Source: an uncultured Prevotellaceae bacterium (lineage in GTDB: Bacteria; Bacteroidota; Bacteroidia; Bacteroidales; Bacteroidaceae). From it: a stretch of DNA of 64,000 nt. The notes under the pieces were generated by a model, which saw nothing but the letters and a program-made list of their open reading frames with translations, did not search any database and was not told the DNA's origin. Positions 8,580 to 18,019 of this stretch are shown here, piece by piece. Positions within the stretch are counted from its first letter, which is position 1; each line of letters starts with the position of its first letter. The stretch lies in assembly GCA_902769705.1 (NCBI GenBank), contig CACXPX010000006.1, forward strand, positions 1-64,000, written 5' to 3'. The translations under genes were made by a program, and so were the position numbers.

Positions 8580-8586
8580 CTTTTTC

Positions 8587-8617
8587 TTTGCTTTTTCGTG
8601 TTTTATGAGTAACTTTG
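8587..8617 (+). promoter_or_regulatory. Bacteroidetes-type promoter for the aminotransferase gene
   Basis: TTTG at 8587-8590, 19 bases, then TAACTTTG at 8610-8617. The ATG is at 8640. It is divergent from the lipoprotein promoter, with the -33 boxes about 10 bases apart. Confidence 0.7.
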
Positions 8618-8639
8618 TGGCTTCAAATCAACAATCAAC

Positions 8640-9953
8640 ATGAAAGAAACCCCTATCAAAAAGGAAATAGTTGACCAACTGGTGAGTCAGTTGGGCATTA
8701 AAGATTTTGCCAAAGCCACCATTCGCGAGGTGAAACAAGTGGCTGCCATGTCCGAGAAACAAAGTGGAGTGGAGTTTATCAAAATGGAAATGGGCATTCC
8801 TGGCCTTCCTGCAGCCCAGGTGGGTGTTGATGCTCAAATCAAGGCTCTGAATGATGGGATAGCCCATTCATATCCCGACATTCAAGGTGCACCCGTGCTG
8901 AAGCAAGAGGCTTCTCGCTTTGTGAAGGCTTTCATTGGTGTTGATATTGCACCTGAAGGCTGTGTGCCCGTGTGTGGTTCGATGCAAGGAACCTTTGCTT
9001 CATTCCTCACCTGTTCCCAGGCTTGCAAGGAGAAAGACACCGTGCTCTTTATTGACCCCGGATTCCCTGTCCAGAAGATGCAGTTGCAAGTGCAGGGCGT
9101 GAAGTATGAAACCTTCGATGTCTACGACTATCGTGGTGAGAAACTTGGTGCGAAGTTGGAGTCTTATTTGGAAAAGGGCAACATTTGTGCCATCGTCTAT
9201 AGCAATCCCAACAATCCTTCGTGGATTTGCCTGAACGAGGATGAACTGAAGACTATTGGAACATTGGCCACCAAGTATGATGCCATCGTGATGGAGGACC
9301 TTGCCTACTTTGCTATGGACTTCCGTAAGGATTTGAGCACTCCATTCCAACCTCCTTATCAAGCTACAGTTGCACGATACACCGACAACTATATCTTGCT
9401 CATTAGTGGCTCAAAGGCCTTCAGTTATGCAGGTGAACGCATCGGTGTCACTTGTATCTCAGATGCATTGTACTCTCGTAAATACGAGGATTTGGCAGCA
9501 CGCTACGAAGGACTTCCCTTTGGCCCCGTATTCTCTACTCGCATGCTGTACGCCCTCTCTTCAGGCACCAGCCACAGTGCCCAGTTTGCAATGGCTGCTA
9601 TGCTGAAGGCTGCCACGGATGGGGAATACGACTTCCGCAAAGAGATTTCTGTTTATGGAGAACGTGCCAAGCGATTGAAGGAAATCTTCTGCCGTCATAA
9701 GTTCTATGTGGTTTACGATAAAGACCTCGATGAACCTATTGCCGATGGTTTCTATTTCACAATTGGCTATCCTGGAATGACAAGTGGCCAGTTGGCTCAC
9801 GAGTTGATGTACTATGGTGTGAGTGCCATTTGCCTCATCACAACGGGTAGCCATCAGGAAGGTTTGCGCGTCTGCACTTCATTCATCAATGACAATCAGT
9901 ATGACATGTTGGATGAGCGCATGGCCATCTTTGCCGAAAACAATCCTGTCTGA
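8640..9953 (+). CDS. Class I/II pyridoxal-phosphate aminotransferase
   Basis: A fold-type I aminotransferase of 437 residues. The Schiff-base lysine is Lys259 in SGSKAFSYAGERIG. The SNPNNPSW motif (near 192) and the EDLAYFAMD aspartate (near 222) are also present. The substrate cannot be read from sequence; similar Bacteroidales proteins act on aromatic or branched amino acids. Transamination of an aromatic amino acid would make the 2-oxoacid used by IorAB 1 kb upstream, but the two are in separate transcription units, so this link is only suggested. It ends in a strong terminator. Confidence 0.85.
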   Translation: MKETPIKKEIVDQLVSQLGIKDFAKATIREVKQVAAMSEKQSGVEFIKMEMGIPGLPAAQVGVDAQIKALNDGIAHSYPDIQGAPVLKQEASRFVKAFIGVDIAPEGCVPVCGSMQGTFASFLTCSQACKEKDTVLFIDPGFPVQKMQLQVQGVKYETFDVYDYRGEKLGAKLESYLEKGNICAIVYSNPNNPSWICLNEDELKTIGTLATKYDAIVMEDLAYFAMDFRKDLSTPFQPPYQATVARYTDNYILLISGSKAFSYAGERIGVTCISDALYSRKYEDLAARYEGLPFGPVFSTRMLYALSSGTSHSAQFAMAAMLKAATDGEYDFRKEISVYGERAKRLKEIFCRHKFYVVYDKDLDEPIADGFYFTIGYPGMTSGQLAHELMYYGVSAICLITTGSHQEGLRVCTSFINDNQYDMLDERMAIFAENNPV

Positions 9954-10018
9954 TGATTATCGTATAATATAAGGTTACGGCAGTTTTGAATGAATTGCTG
10001 GAGACTTAGCACAAAAAA

Positions 10019-10052
10019 GTAGCCAGCCCATTTTCTTGGGTTGGCTACTCTT
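10019..10052. terminator. Bidirectional terminator between convergent genes
   Basis: A 12-base stem, GTAGCCAGCCCA (10019-10030) with TGGGTTGGCTAC (10037-10048), has one G-T pair and a 6-base loop. The A6 run on the left serves as the U-tract for the minus strand and TCTTAT follows on the plus strand. It serves the aminotransferase and the PqqD operon. Confidence 0.8.
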
Positions 10053-10055
10053 ATC

Positions 10056-10143
10056 TCATTTGTGGTCTTTGACCGCGTCATTTGTGGCTTTTGACCTTGT
10101 CACTTGTGGCCTTTGAGGGCTTCACATGTGGCTTGTATGCTTT
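10056..10143 (-). repeat. 22-base TCA/TGA tandem repeat, array A
   Basis: Four 22-base units have TCA at 10056, 10078, 10100 and 10122. TGA lies 14 bases after the first three. Read on the minus strand the inner 11 bases match AAGACCACAAA-like cores of arrays B and D. It sits between convergent genes, immediately after the shared terminator and just before the PqqD stop codon. Confidence 0.85.
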
Positions 10144-10157
10144 GATAAAGAATCATA

Positions 10158-10430
10158 TTATTCGCTCACAATGCCAGCCTCAATCCATTGGCTGGCCAAT
10201 TGTGCTGCGTCAGCTTTGGCTGTCTCCATATCAACATCATATTCGTCGAAGAGCAGTTGGGCAAGGTCGTCTGTGGTGAACGATTCCTTTTCTTGTATAT
10301 TCTTCCAAAGGTAAGCCGAGCTCTCGTTCATGCTGATGATATTGCTGAAGTCAATATTCTCTTTTCCCTCAGCCACTATGATGTTTTCTCCGCAAACTGT
10401 GCGAAGGTTGAAACCTGTTTTTGCTTTCAT
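10158..10430 (-). CDS. PqqD-like peptide-binding protein
   Basis: A 90-residue protein of the PqqD family, the small winged-helix fold (RiPP recognition element) that binds precursor peptide leaders and delivers them to modifying enzymes. The C-terminal half matches the family: NESSAYLWKNIQ, LLFDEYDVD and ASQWIEAGIV. It is last in a minus-strand run after an HPr-kinase-like protein and a SipW-like peptidase, a grouping that recurs in Bacteroidales. No precursor peptide gene was recognised beside it. The gap to the preceding gene is 21 bases. Confidence 0.8.
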   Translation of the reverse strand: MKAKTGFNLRTVCGENIIVAEGKENIDFSNIISMNESSAYLWKNIQEKESFTTDDLAQLLFDEYDVDMETAKADAAQLASQWIEAGIVSE

Positions 10431-10451
10431 ATTTTATTTCCTTTTAAATTT

Positions 10452-10937
10452 TTAAATGGGTTTGAAAAATCGAAGCCAAATGCGGCGATAGAATGCCAAG
10501 AGATAACGGCGGAGGGGGAGTAGTGAGCACCAAACGAATGAGTAGGTGCGCCATTTCCATCCGTTGGTCTTGTCTATTTTCTCCCTTCCTTTTCTGTAGA
10601 AACCGATGGCAAAGCCTTTGATGTCGGACAAAGTGCATTGTTCGGTGCCCAAGTTGCCGTCTCCACGTAAGGTTACCTTGTCTCCATCAATTTTGACTAC
10701 CCTATGAAGCACGTAGTGTTTGGGACTTGTCTCGGCCAACACGACATCTCCCAATTGTGTCTTGATGGGTTTTGCCAGCAAAGCCTTGTCTCGGTTGTCT
10801 TCCAAGAAAGGGCGCATGCTGAATCCTTTGAGCCGCAAGGTCACAGTATGACCTTCCTCCATCAACTTCACGATTTCGGGCAGGAAGGTGGCGTTGGGGA
10901 ATTGCACTTCCTTTATTTCGAGATGGTCTTGTTGCAT
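10452..10937 (-). CDS. S24/S26 family (SipW-like) peptidase
   Basis: A 161-residue protein with the S26 signal-peptidase core. The nucleophile serine lies in KGFSMRPFL, a histidine in YVLHRVVKI stands where bacterial type I enzymes have lysine (as in SipW/archaeal types), and the LRGDGN motif follows. There is a single hydrophobic, basic C-terminal stretch (SFVWCSLLPLRRYLLAFYRR) rather than an N-terminal anchor. The ATG at 10937 is preferred; the frame extends to a TTG at 10967. Either way the start overlaps the end of the kinase-like gene, so the two are coupled. Inference: it removes a leader from a peptide handled by PqqD. Confidence 0.72.
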   Translation of the reverse strand: MQQDHLEIKEVQFPNATFLPEIVKLMEEGHTVTLRLKGFSMRPFLEDNRDKALLAKPIKTQLGDVVLAETSPKHYVLHRVVKIDGDKVTLRGDGNLGTEQCTLSDIKGFAIGFYRKGREKIDKTNGWKWRTYSFVWCSLLPLRRYLLAFYRRIWLRFFKPI

Positions 10938-11806
10938 AGGATTGCTGCTTCTTTGTTGGGTAAGCAATGGAGGGTGTAGATGCCTGTTGTTTCAACAACC
11001 TTTGTCACCGTATTACAGATGTTGTTGAAGATTTCTCCATCCCATTTCATCGATGAACACGATGGCAGGAACGAGGCAAAAGCTTCGATGGGGGGCAGCT
11101 TTTCTATGCTGTTTTCATCGGCTCTGTCGATTCTTGTAATGGCTCCCAGTCGAGCTTTCACGTTGCGGTAACATGGTGTTTTGCCGCTCCAAGGTCCTCC
11201 ATAAATGAATGGCTCGCCCTCTATGATTCGGATGATGGGGTTGTCATCGTTCATCAAGTCGCAACCGGGAATGTGGCGCAACCAAAGGCTCACTTGAGTG
11301 CTTTTCCCAGTTCCACTCTTGGCGATGAATGCATAGCCGTATCCGTTTTGTCTCACAAGGGAGGCGTGGATGAGTAGGGTGTTGTGGAAGCTGCCGGCAA
11401 AGGCAAATATCAACATCAGAGCGTTGTTGAGACCAAACGTCCGCATATTGTATGTACCGTTCAAGGCACACTTGCAAATGCTGAAATCCTTGTTTGCCTG
11501 AAGCAGACAACAATCGGCGCCATTGATGTCTTTGATAATGTATTGGTAGCCACCATCGTCCACTTTGTCAACGATGGTATGTCCGTTACCTGTATCGAAG
11601 TCGCGAATTCTTTCCCTGCGTTCAATGGGGATAGGATGAAGTGTGTCGTCAACGGTAAGCTTGAAAAAGAGGTTGTTGGGGTCAATCTCTGCTCTGAAAG
11701 GTTCAAACGACGGCAGAAGTCGCATCGAGTTTCGTTGCGATTCCTTGAATTCTATCCTGATGTTGAGTTCTGCGATTTTGAAGTCGTTGATGAGTTGTGG
11801 CTCCAT
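10913..11806 (-). CDS. HPr kinase/PEP carboxykinase-like ATPase
   Basis: A 297-residue protein whose C-terminal half has the HprK/PCK fold. The P-loop AKSGTGKST lies near residues 164-172, the Walker B-like LMNDDNP near 187, and GGPWSGKTPC follows. The N-terminal half is unlike HprK. True HPr kinases belong to the phosphotransferase system, which is not suggested here. Homologues beside PqqD proteins are tailoring kinases in some lasso-peptide clusters. It starts 13 bases after the Lys-rich protein and overlaps the peptidase gene. It could instead be a regulatory kinase of an unknown target. Confidence 0.75.
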   Translation of the reverse strand: MEPQLINDFKIAELNIRIEFKESQRNSMRLLPSFEPFRAEIDPNNLFFKLTVDDTLHPIPIERRERIRDFDTGNGHTIVDKVDDGGYQYIIKDINGADCCLLQANKDFSICKCALNGTYNMRTFGLNNALMLIFAFAGSFHNTLLIHASLVRQNGYGYAFIAKSGTGKSTQVSLWLRHIPGCDLMNDDNPIIRIIEGEPFIYGGPWSGKTPCYRNVKARLGAITRIDRADENSIEKLPPIEAFASFLPSCSSMKWDGEIFNNICNTVTKVVETTGIYTLHCLPNKEAAILCNKTISK

Positions 11807-11819
11807 TCAGTTCGATTGA

Positions 11820-12353
11820 CTATTTTTTCTTTTTCTTATGTTCTTTGTCTAATGCCTTCTTCTTTTTGGCATCAGCTTTTTCTGATTTGATTTCAGCCTT
11901 GCGCGCCTTCTTGATTTCGTTCTTTGTTGTTACCATTTCCTTTTCGTCGGGAATAATCCCATGGTAACTGAAGGTGTTGACGTCTATGTACTTGACGTCG
12001 AATCTTCCTTTCTCGGTATATTTCTTCCGCAACTTCAGATATTTCTTCTCCAGTTTTTTCCGATCGTCAGAGAAGATGGTGACACATGTTGGGTTGACAA
12101 AACCTTGGTTTCTCAAGTGTTCACGCAACTGCGAAGAATAGTCATTTCGCCTGTAAAGGAAATCCTTTCGGGCATCAGTCCATGTGGAGTCGATGCGCTG
12201 AATTTCAGTCAGGTAAACCGTAGAGTCGTTGAACGATGCGGCAAACCCGAAGATATAGCCTGGCGTAGGCTTGTATGCTGCCTGAGCATCGTTGGCTCCC
12301 AAAATGAGGGCCACGACGGCTGCAAGGCTCATCAAAAAATTCCTCAATCTCAT
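11820..12353 (-). CDS. Secreted Lys-rich protein of unknown function
   Basis: A 177-residue protein with a signal peptide (MRLRNFLMSLAAVVALILGA, cleaved after AQAA). A compact domain follows (about 28-140) with GYIFGFAASFNDSTVYLTEI and CVTIFSDDRKKLEKKY. The tail (about 143-177) is almost entirely Lys/Ala/Glu and would be a charged helix. I do not recognise a named family. It begins 24 bases after the rpoD stop and ends 13 bases before the kinase-like gene, so rpoD and the four downstream genes may be one transcript. Confidence 0.65.
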   Translation of the reverse strand: MRLRNFLMSLAAVVALILGANDAQAAYKPTPGYIFGFAASFNDSTVYLTEIQRIDSTWTDARKDFLYRRNDYSSQLREHLRNQGFVNPTCVTIFSDDRKKLEKKYLKLRKKYTEKGRFDVKYIDVNTFSYHGIIPDEKEMVTTKNEIKKARKAEIKSEKADAKKKKALDKEHKKKKK

Positions 12354-12377
12354 AAAATATTATCTCTGTATAAATCT

Positions 12378-13241
12378 TTATTGCCCTAAATAGGCTTTCA
12401 GCATCTTGTTCTTGGTGTTGTGGCGCAGCCTTCTGATGGCTTTTTCCTTGATTTGGCGCACGCGTTCACGTGTGAGCCCGAACTTGTCGCCAATTTCTTC
12501 GAGGGTCATTTCAGGTTGGTTGATGCCAAAGAAAGCCTCGATGATATTCCGCTCACGTTCGTTGAGGGTCAGCAGAGCACGGCTGATTTCCTCTCTCAGC
12601 GACTCTTGAACCAACTCGTTGTCCGCCATTGGAGCGTCTGTGTTAGGCAGAATGTCCAGCAGACTGTTCTCGTCGCCTTCCACAAATGGTGCGTCAACCG
12701 AGATGTGACGTCCGTTCACCTTCATGGCGTCTTCAATCTTCTCTTGTGGAAGATCCACCTTGTCGGCAATCTCCTCAATACTTGGACGTCGTTCGTTTTC
12801 CTGCTCGAATTGGTTCAGGATACGATTGATTTTGTTGACCGACCCCACTTGATTGAGAGGAAGCCTCACGATGCGGCTTTGCTCGGCAATGGCTTGCAGA
12901 ATGCTTTGCCGAATCCACCACACGGCGTATGAAATGAACTTGAATCCGCGCGTTTCGTCGAACTTCTCAGCCGCTTTTATCAATCCCAGATTGCCCTCGT
13001 TGATGAGGTCGGGAAGACTCAATCCTTGGTTCTGATATTGCTTGGCCACAGAAACCACAAACCGCAAGTTGGCTTTCGTCAGCTTCTCCAAGGCTTTGCG
13101 GTCGCCTTTCTTGATGCGCTGGGCGAGTTCAACTTCTTCTTCCACCGAAATCAGTTCCTCATGACCGATTTCCTGCAGATATTTGTCGAGAGAGGCACTC
13201 TCCCGATTGGTAATCGATTTTGTGATTTTCAGTTGTCTCAT
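12378..13241 (-). CDS. rpoD: Primary sigma factor RpoD/SigA
   Basis: The housekeeping sigma factor of Bacteroidetes, 287 residues, lacking the long region 1.1 of other phyla. Region 1.2 starts at [16 protein letters not shown]. Regions 2.1-2.4 contain [35 protein letters not shown] and [13 protein letters not shown]. Region 3 follows, then region 4 with [16 protein letters not shown] and the helix-turn-helix [19 protein letters not shown]. It recognises the TTTG/TAnnTTTG promoters seen throughout the window. Its own promoter is at 13266-13297. Confidence 0.95.
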   Translation of the reverse strand: MRQLKITKSITNRESASLDKYLQEIGHEELISVEEEVELAQRIKKGDRKALEKLTKANLRFVVSVAKQYQNQGLSLPDLINEGNLGLIKAAEKFDETRGFKFISYAVWWIRQSILQAIAEQSRIVRLPLNQVGSVNKINRILNQFEQENERRPSIEEIADKVDLPQEKIEDAMKVNGRHISVDAPFVEGDENSLLDILPNTDAPMADNELVQESLREEISRALLTLNERERNIIEAFFGINQPEMTLEEIGDKFGLTRERVRQIKEKAIRRLRHNTKNKMLKAYLGQ

Positions 13242-13265
13242 TTGGCTAAAAATTTAAGCGTGGTG

Positions 13266-13297
13266 CAAAAATAGTCATTTTATTTGACATTCACAAA
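13266..13297 (-). promoter_or_regulatory. Bacteroidetes-type promoter for rpoD
   Basis: On the minus strand, TTTG (13294-13297), 20 bases, then TATTTTTG (13266-13273), 25 bases before the start codon. Confidence 0.7.
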
Positions 13298-13384
13298 TTT
13301 TTTCCCGTGTTTTGTGAACGTGTTGACATTATTGTATATTTAATGCCGTTTGTTGGCGAATAACTGACATTCTGTCATAATGTA

Positions 13385-13419
13385 AAAGCACCACTTCAGA
13401 TGAACCAAAGTGGTGCTTT
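13385..13419 (-). terminator. Terminator after the Deg protease gene
   Basis: A perfect 12-base stem, AAAGCACCACTT (13385-13396) with AAGTGGTGCTTT (13408-13419), lies between the protease stop and the rpoD promoter. Confidence 0.8.
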
Positions 13420-13452
13420 CATATTTAAGAGTTTTGAGTGAATAACTTCAGT

Positions 13453-14919
13453 TTATTGCAGCTCCACGATGTAATATGCTTTCTTGCCAGTGGGATAGAT
13501 ACCGCGGATAATCAGTACGGGCTCTTTGCTTGTCGAAGCCTCTTTCACGGCCTGTTGCAAATCTTCAACCGTCTTCATATCTTCATCGTTGACCTTCTGG
13601 ATGATGAATCCCTTTGCGATACCGGCCTCTTTCAGTTTGCCAGAGTTCACCTTGATTACCTCAAGACCATAGTTGATGCTGAGCTGCTCCTTCTGCTGGT
13701 TGGTAACGGGGCGAACGTCGGCTCCAAGCACATCCATGTCGGCTTGCTTCACCACTTTCGTGTTACCCTGAGCATTCTTCAAGACAACGTTTTTGGTCTC
13801 CTTCTTCTTGTTGTGCAGATAGGTGAGGCTAATCTTGTCGCCCGGACGCTTGTTGGCCATAATCTCTTGAAGTTCAGCCATTTTGCTCACTTTCTTTCCA
13901 TCAATTGATATGATTACGTCACCTTTCTCAAGTCCGGCATCAGCAGCAGCGCCCTCGCTTTCCACATCGTCAACATAAACACCTTCGTTGGTGCCCAAGT
14001 CAACTTCTTTGCCTTCCTCTTTCTGTGCGTTGATATAGTTCAACACATCACCTCCGCGGATTCCCAGAAGAGCGCGTTGCACGGTTCCATATTCCTTGAT
14101 GTCGGCCACCACTTTGTTCATGATGGTTGTAGGAATGGCAAATCCATAGCCGCTATACGAACCGGTTTGCGAATAGAGCATGGCGTTGATACCTACCAAT
14201 TCACCCTTTGTGTTCACCAGAGCGCCACCCGAGTTACCTGCGTTGATGGCTGCGTCGGTCTGAATGAACGACTCAACACCATTGGCACCCAGCGAACGAG
14301 CCTTTGCGCTCACAATACCGGCTGTAACCGTATTGTTCAAACCAAGCGGATTGCCAACGGCCAGTACCCATTCACCCACTTTAATGTCGTCACTATTGGC
14401 GATGGAGATGGCAGGAAGGTTCTTTCCGTCGATTTTGATGAGGGCCAGGTCGGTATTCTTGTCGGTTCCCACGATACGGGCCGAGAACTCGCGGTTGTCA
14501 TTAAGTGTGACAGTCAGCTCATCGGCACCTTCCACCACGTGGTTGTTGGTCACGATGTAACCATCGGCAGAGATGATGACACCTGAACCTGTAGCGGTGC
14601 GTTTGGGTGTTTGAATCTGGCGCTCGCGAGTGCCATCTTGTCTGTCTCTTTCACTAGGACCGAAGAATCCGAACGGGTCGGAGAAGAAATCCTCAAAGGG
14701 GTCGCGTTGCATTCTGACGGTTTGCGTCTTCGAGTTCTGCACATATTTAATATGAACAACAGCAGGTAATGCCTTCTCAGCAGCATAAGTCAGGTCGACA
14801 GGTTGTCCTGCAACAGTTACTTGATCTGAGGCGGCGTTCACTTTCATGAAACTTCCAGTTGCTACAGCCACAGCAGCGACGCATGCGGCTCCAATCAAAA
14901 ACTTCTGATACTTTTTCAT
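13453..14919 (-). CDS. HtrA/Deg family periplasmic serine protease
   Basis: An envelope quality-control protease of 488 residues. A signal peptide (about 1-29) is followed by the trypsin-like domain with the complete triad: His127 (NNHVVEG), Asp157 (NTDLALIKI) and Ser230 (INAGNSGGAL). Two PDZ domains follow, the first around residues 285-380 (GVYVDDVESEGAAADAGLEK), the second about 405-488. The insert DPFEDFFSDPFGFFGPSE before the catalytic domain matches the LA loop of DegP/DegQ. It is monocistronic with a clear terminator. A possible promoter (TATATTTG, minus strand, 14999-15006) lies about 80 bases upstream but has a poor -33 box. Confidence 0.93.
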   Translation of the reverse strand: MKKYQKFLIGAACVAAVAVATGSFMKVNAASDQVTVAGQPVDLTYAAEKALPAVVHIKYVQNSKTQTVRMQRDPFEDFFSDPFGFFGPSERDRQDGTRERQIQTPKRTATGSGVIISADGYIVTNNHVVEGADELTVTLNDNREFSARIVGTDKNTDLALIKIDGKNLPAISIANSDDIKVGEWVLAVGNPLGLNNTVTAGIVSAKARSLGANGVESFIQTDAAINAGNSGGALVNTKGELVGINAMLYSQTGSYSGYGFAIPTTIMNKVVADIKEYGTVQRALLGIRGGDVLNYINAQKEEGKEVDLGTNEGVYVDDVESEGAAADAGLEKGDVIISIDGKKVSKMAELQEIMANKRPGDKISLTYLHNKKKETKNVVLKNAQGNTKVVKQADMDVLGADVRPVTNQQKEQLSINYGLEVIKVNSGKLKEAGIAKGFIIQKVNDEDMKTVEDLQQAVKEASTSKEPVLIIRGIYPTGKKAYYIVELQ

Positions 14920-15348
14920 TTTTTTATTCGTTTAATTTGTTGTTTTTTCCTTCGTTGCTTATTATGACGATATGTTCGCCATTTCGTTTAATTGCTTGCA
15001 AATATAGAAGCAAAAAACCAAAAACTGCCATTTTGTCTTAAATCTTTATCCGATTTTAACATAATATTTCTTCGAATTAACTGCTCTTAAAGTCAACGAC
15101 TGACAAATTTACATTCGTTTAATATGTTCGCCTTTTGTTAATTTTTATTCTTTTAAATATTCAGGCACTCACATTTACATTTTTTGTCAATAATTCCGAG
15201 AATTATAGCGTGTTGTGTCTCTATCATTTCTTGCCCTGACAAGAAAAAAGAGAAGCTAAAAACCAAACGTCGTAATTATTTGCTATTGCTCAGGCGACGA
15301 ATGGCTTTTAGCTCCCTTTTTGTCATTTTTGTTTCCTTTGGGCGACAC
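14920..15348. other. Gene-free interval between protease and malic enzyme
   Basis: 429 bases of AT-rich non-coding DNA form the upstream region of the protease gene and the downstream region of the malic enzyme gene (both minus strand). Possible -7 boxes for the protease lie at 14999-15006 and 15104-15111. A small perfect dyad, ATAATTC-cga-GAATTAT, is at 15190-15206. No repeat array or clear terminator was seen. Confidence 0.6.
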
Positions 15349-17655
15349 TTAGAACATGCCGCCTGTGTTCACTCTTTCCTTCAGTTTCTCCACATAAGCA
15401 TCGAGAACGGCAACTGCTGTGATGTTGACCACATCGCGTACAGAGCATTCGAAGTCGGTGAAGTGAATGGGTTTCTTCAATCCCATCTGGATGGGGCCGA
15501 TGATTTCGGCATCGGAATCGAGGGCTTGCAAGAGCTTGTAGCTTCCGTTAGCACTCGACATGTTGGGGAATACCAGCGTGTTCACATCCAATCCCTTCAG
15601 TCGGGTGAACGGGTATTTGTCGTCACGAAGTTGCTTGTTCAACGCGAAGTTCACTTGCATCTCACCATCGATTGCCAGATCAGGATATCTTTCTTGCATC
15701 TCGGCAACGGCATTATGCACGTTGACTGGCGAGCCAGCCTCATCGGTTCCGAAGTTAGAATAGCTAATCATAGCGATTCGCGGCACTTCGTTGAAGAACC
15801 TAACGGTGTGAGCCGACAATCGGGCGATGTCAACCAACGTTGGCTTGTCGGGATGTCGGTTGATAAGCGTGTCGGCGATATAGAAGGTTCCTTTCTTGGT
15901 GTTCAGGATGTGCATCGTGCCGAAAGTACCATATTCATCGCGTATTCCAATCACCTCCTTCGCCACTTTGATGGTGTTCGAATATTTTGTGTAAAGACCG
16001 GTGATGAAGGCATCAGCCTCACCTTGTTCCACCATCATCATGCCAAAGTAGTTGCGCTCGTACATCTTGTCGTAAGCCTCTTGGAAAGTGTAGCCCTGAC
16101 GTTGGCGTTTCTCGGCCAGATGCTTGGCAAATGTGGCTCGACGTCCTTGTTCCTGGTCGGCACGCATGTCGATGATGTTGATGTCCGACAAATCGAGTTT
16201 CAGGCGTTGGGCCAATCGGTTCAGTCGGTCGGGGTTGCCCAACAAGATGGGTTCGCAGATGCCTTCCTGCTTGGCTTGTACGGCGGCTTTCATCATCGTG
16301 GGGTGTCCACCCTCGGCAAACACCACGCGTTGGGGGTGCATACGGGCGGTATCGTGCAACTTGCGGGTCAGTTTGGTTTCTTGTCCGAGCAGTTGCATGA
16401 GGCCTTTCTTGTAAGCATCCCAGTCGCTGATGGGCGAGCGGGCCACACCACTATCCATAGCGGCTTTGGCTACGGCGGCACTCACTTCGGTAATGAGACG
16501 CGGGTCAACGGGTTTCGGGATGAAATATTTGGGGCCGAAAGTCAAGTCGTTCACGTGATAGACATCGTTCACCACATCGGGAACTGCCTCTTTAGCCAAG
16601 TTGGCAATAGCCAGCACGGCGGCCATCTTCATTTCTTCATTTATCGCGCGCGCATGCACATCAAGGGCTCCACGGAAGATGTAGGGGAATCCTATGACGT
16701 TGTTGATTTGGTTGGGATAGTCACTACGACCTGTAGCCATCAGCACATCGGGACGACTCTCCATAGCATCCTCGTATGAAATCTCAGGAACAGGGTTGGC
16801 CAAAGCAAACACGATAGGCGTAGGAGCCATCGAGCGCACCATATCTTGCGTGAGGACGTTGCCTTTTGAAAGTCCTACGAACACATCAGCACCCTTGATG
16901 GCGTCCTCCAAAGTGTGAATGTCTCGACGGTCGGTAGCGAAGAGTTTCTTCTGTTCGGTCAGTTTTTCGCGGTCGCTTGTGATGACTCCCTTCGAGTCAA
17001 TCATCACGATGTTCTCCCTCCGTGCACCCAAGGCGCAATAAAGCTTGGTACACGAGATGGCGGCAGCTCCGGCTCCGTTCACCACAATCTTCACTTCAGC
17101 AATATCTTTGCCAGCCACTTCCAGCGCGTTCTTCAAACCGGCAGCCGAGATGATGGCCGTTCCATGTTGGTCGTCGTGCATCACGGGGATGTCGAGCGTG
17201 CGCTTCAGACGTTCCTCGATATAGAAGCATTCGGGTGCTTTGATGTCTTCCAAGTTGATGCCGCCGAAAGTGGGGGCGATGCGTTCTACGGCTTCGCAAA
17301 ACTTTTCAGGGTCTTTCTCGTCGACTTCAATGTCAAACACGTCGATACCACCATAAATCTTGAAAAGCAATCCCTTTCCTTCCATCACGGGTTTGCCGCT
17401 CATAGCACCGATGTCGCCAAGTCCGAGCACGGCGGTTCCATTCGAGATGACGGCCACCAGATTACCCTTGTCGGTGTATTTGTAGACATCGTCGGGGTTG
17501 CTTTGTATTTCCAAACAAGGATAGGCCACGCCCGGCGAGTAAGCCAGACTTAGGTCTGTTTGGGTTCTGTACGGCTTGGTGGGTTTGACTTCAATTTTAC
17601 CTGGCCGACCACTCTGATGGTATTCGAGTGCGGCTTCTTTTGTGATTTTAGCCAT
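15349..17655 (-). CDS. maeB: NADP-dependent malic enzyme with phosphotransacetylase-like domain
   Basis: The MaeB-type hybrid malic enzyme, oxidatively decarboxylating malate to pyruvate with NADPH formation. The 768 residues match the two-domain form. The malic domain has [17 protein letters not shown] near residue 34 and [12 protein letters not shown] near 160; the NAD(P)-binding site is [12 protein letters not shown] near 191. The C-terminal half (about 435-768) begins [17 protein letters not shown] and resembles phosphotransacetylase; in characterised MaeB it is a regulatory acetyl-CoA sensor without catalytic activity. It is monocistronic with a promoter at 17733-17763. Confidence 0.93.
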   Translation of the reverse strand: MAKITKEAALEYHQSGRPGKIEVKPTKPYRTQTDLSLAYSPGVAYPCLEIQSNPDDVYKYTDKGNLVAVISNGTAVLGLGDIGAMSGKPVMEGKGLLFKIYGGIDVFDIEVDEKDPEKFCEAVERIAPTFGGINLEDIKAPECFYIEERLKRTLDIPVMHDDQHGTAIISAAGLKNALEVAGKDIAEVKIVVNGAGAAAISCTKLYCALGARRENIVMIDSKGVITSDREKLTEQKKLFATDRRDIHTLEDAIKGADVFVGLSKGNVLTQDMVRSMAPTPIVFALANPVPEISYEDAMESRPDVLMATGRSDYPNQINNVIGFPYIFRGALDVHARAINEEMKMAAVLAIANLAKEAVPDVVNDVYHVNDLTFGPKYFIPKPVDPRLITEVSAAVAKAAMDSGVARSPISDWDAYKKGLMQLLGQETKLTRKLHDTARMHPQRVVFAEGGHPTMMKAAVQAKQEGICEPILLGNPDRLNRLAQRLKLDLSDINIIDMRADQEQGRRATFAKHLAEKRQRQGYTFQEAYDKMYERNYFGMMMVEQGEADAFITGLYTKYSNTIKVAKEVIGIRDEYGTFGTMHILNTKKGTFYIADTLINRHPDKPTLVDIARLSAHTVRFFNEVPRIAMISYSNFGTDEAGSPVNVHNAVAEMQERYPDLAIDGEMQVNFALNKQLRDDKYPFTRLKGLDVNTLVFPNMSSANGSYKLLQALDSDAEIIGPIQMGLKKPIHFTDFECSVRDVVNITAVAVLDAYVEKLKERVNTGGMF

Positions 17656-17732
17656 AATGGTTCGGTTTCAATTCTCTTGTTCGTAAGGTTCTGTTTTGGG
17701 TTGTATAGAGACACTTATCGTCTCTCGTGTTG

Positions 17733-17763
17733 CAAAGGTAATGAAAACCGCTCTATAGACAAA
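17733..17763 (-). promoter_or_regulatory. Bacteroidetes-type promoter for maeB
   Basis: On the minus strand, TTTG (17760-17763), 19 bases, then TACCTTTG (17733-17740); the start codon is at 17655. Confidence 0.7.
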
Positions 17764-18019
17764 ACAAATCCATCATTTTTTTCACTCGCTTTTTGCGATT
17801 CGTGTTTCGGTTTGTATTTCACGTGTGCTTCTTTTCTCCTTTTTGCGGCAGATGAAAATGTCAAGTTAATTCCGAATTTTATGCCTCTGAGAATCGATTT
17901 TTTTGAAACGAATCGTATTTTGGTGCGAAAATCGTCATAAATCGACTTTTTTGTAAAAGGTTGATTGTCAAAGACTTCCGATTTCTTTACATATTTCTTA
18001 TTTTGTAAAAGCTATGCTT

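Noticed and set aside
15184-16779. 531-codon plus-strand open frame opposite the malic enzyme gene
   Set aside because: It is the antisense of a clearly conserved enzyme gene; long antisense frames are common in codon-biased genes and its His/Val-rich protein resembles no family.
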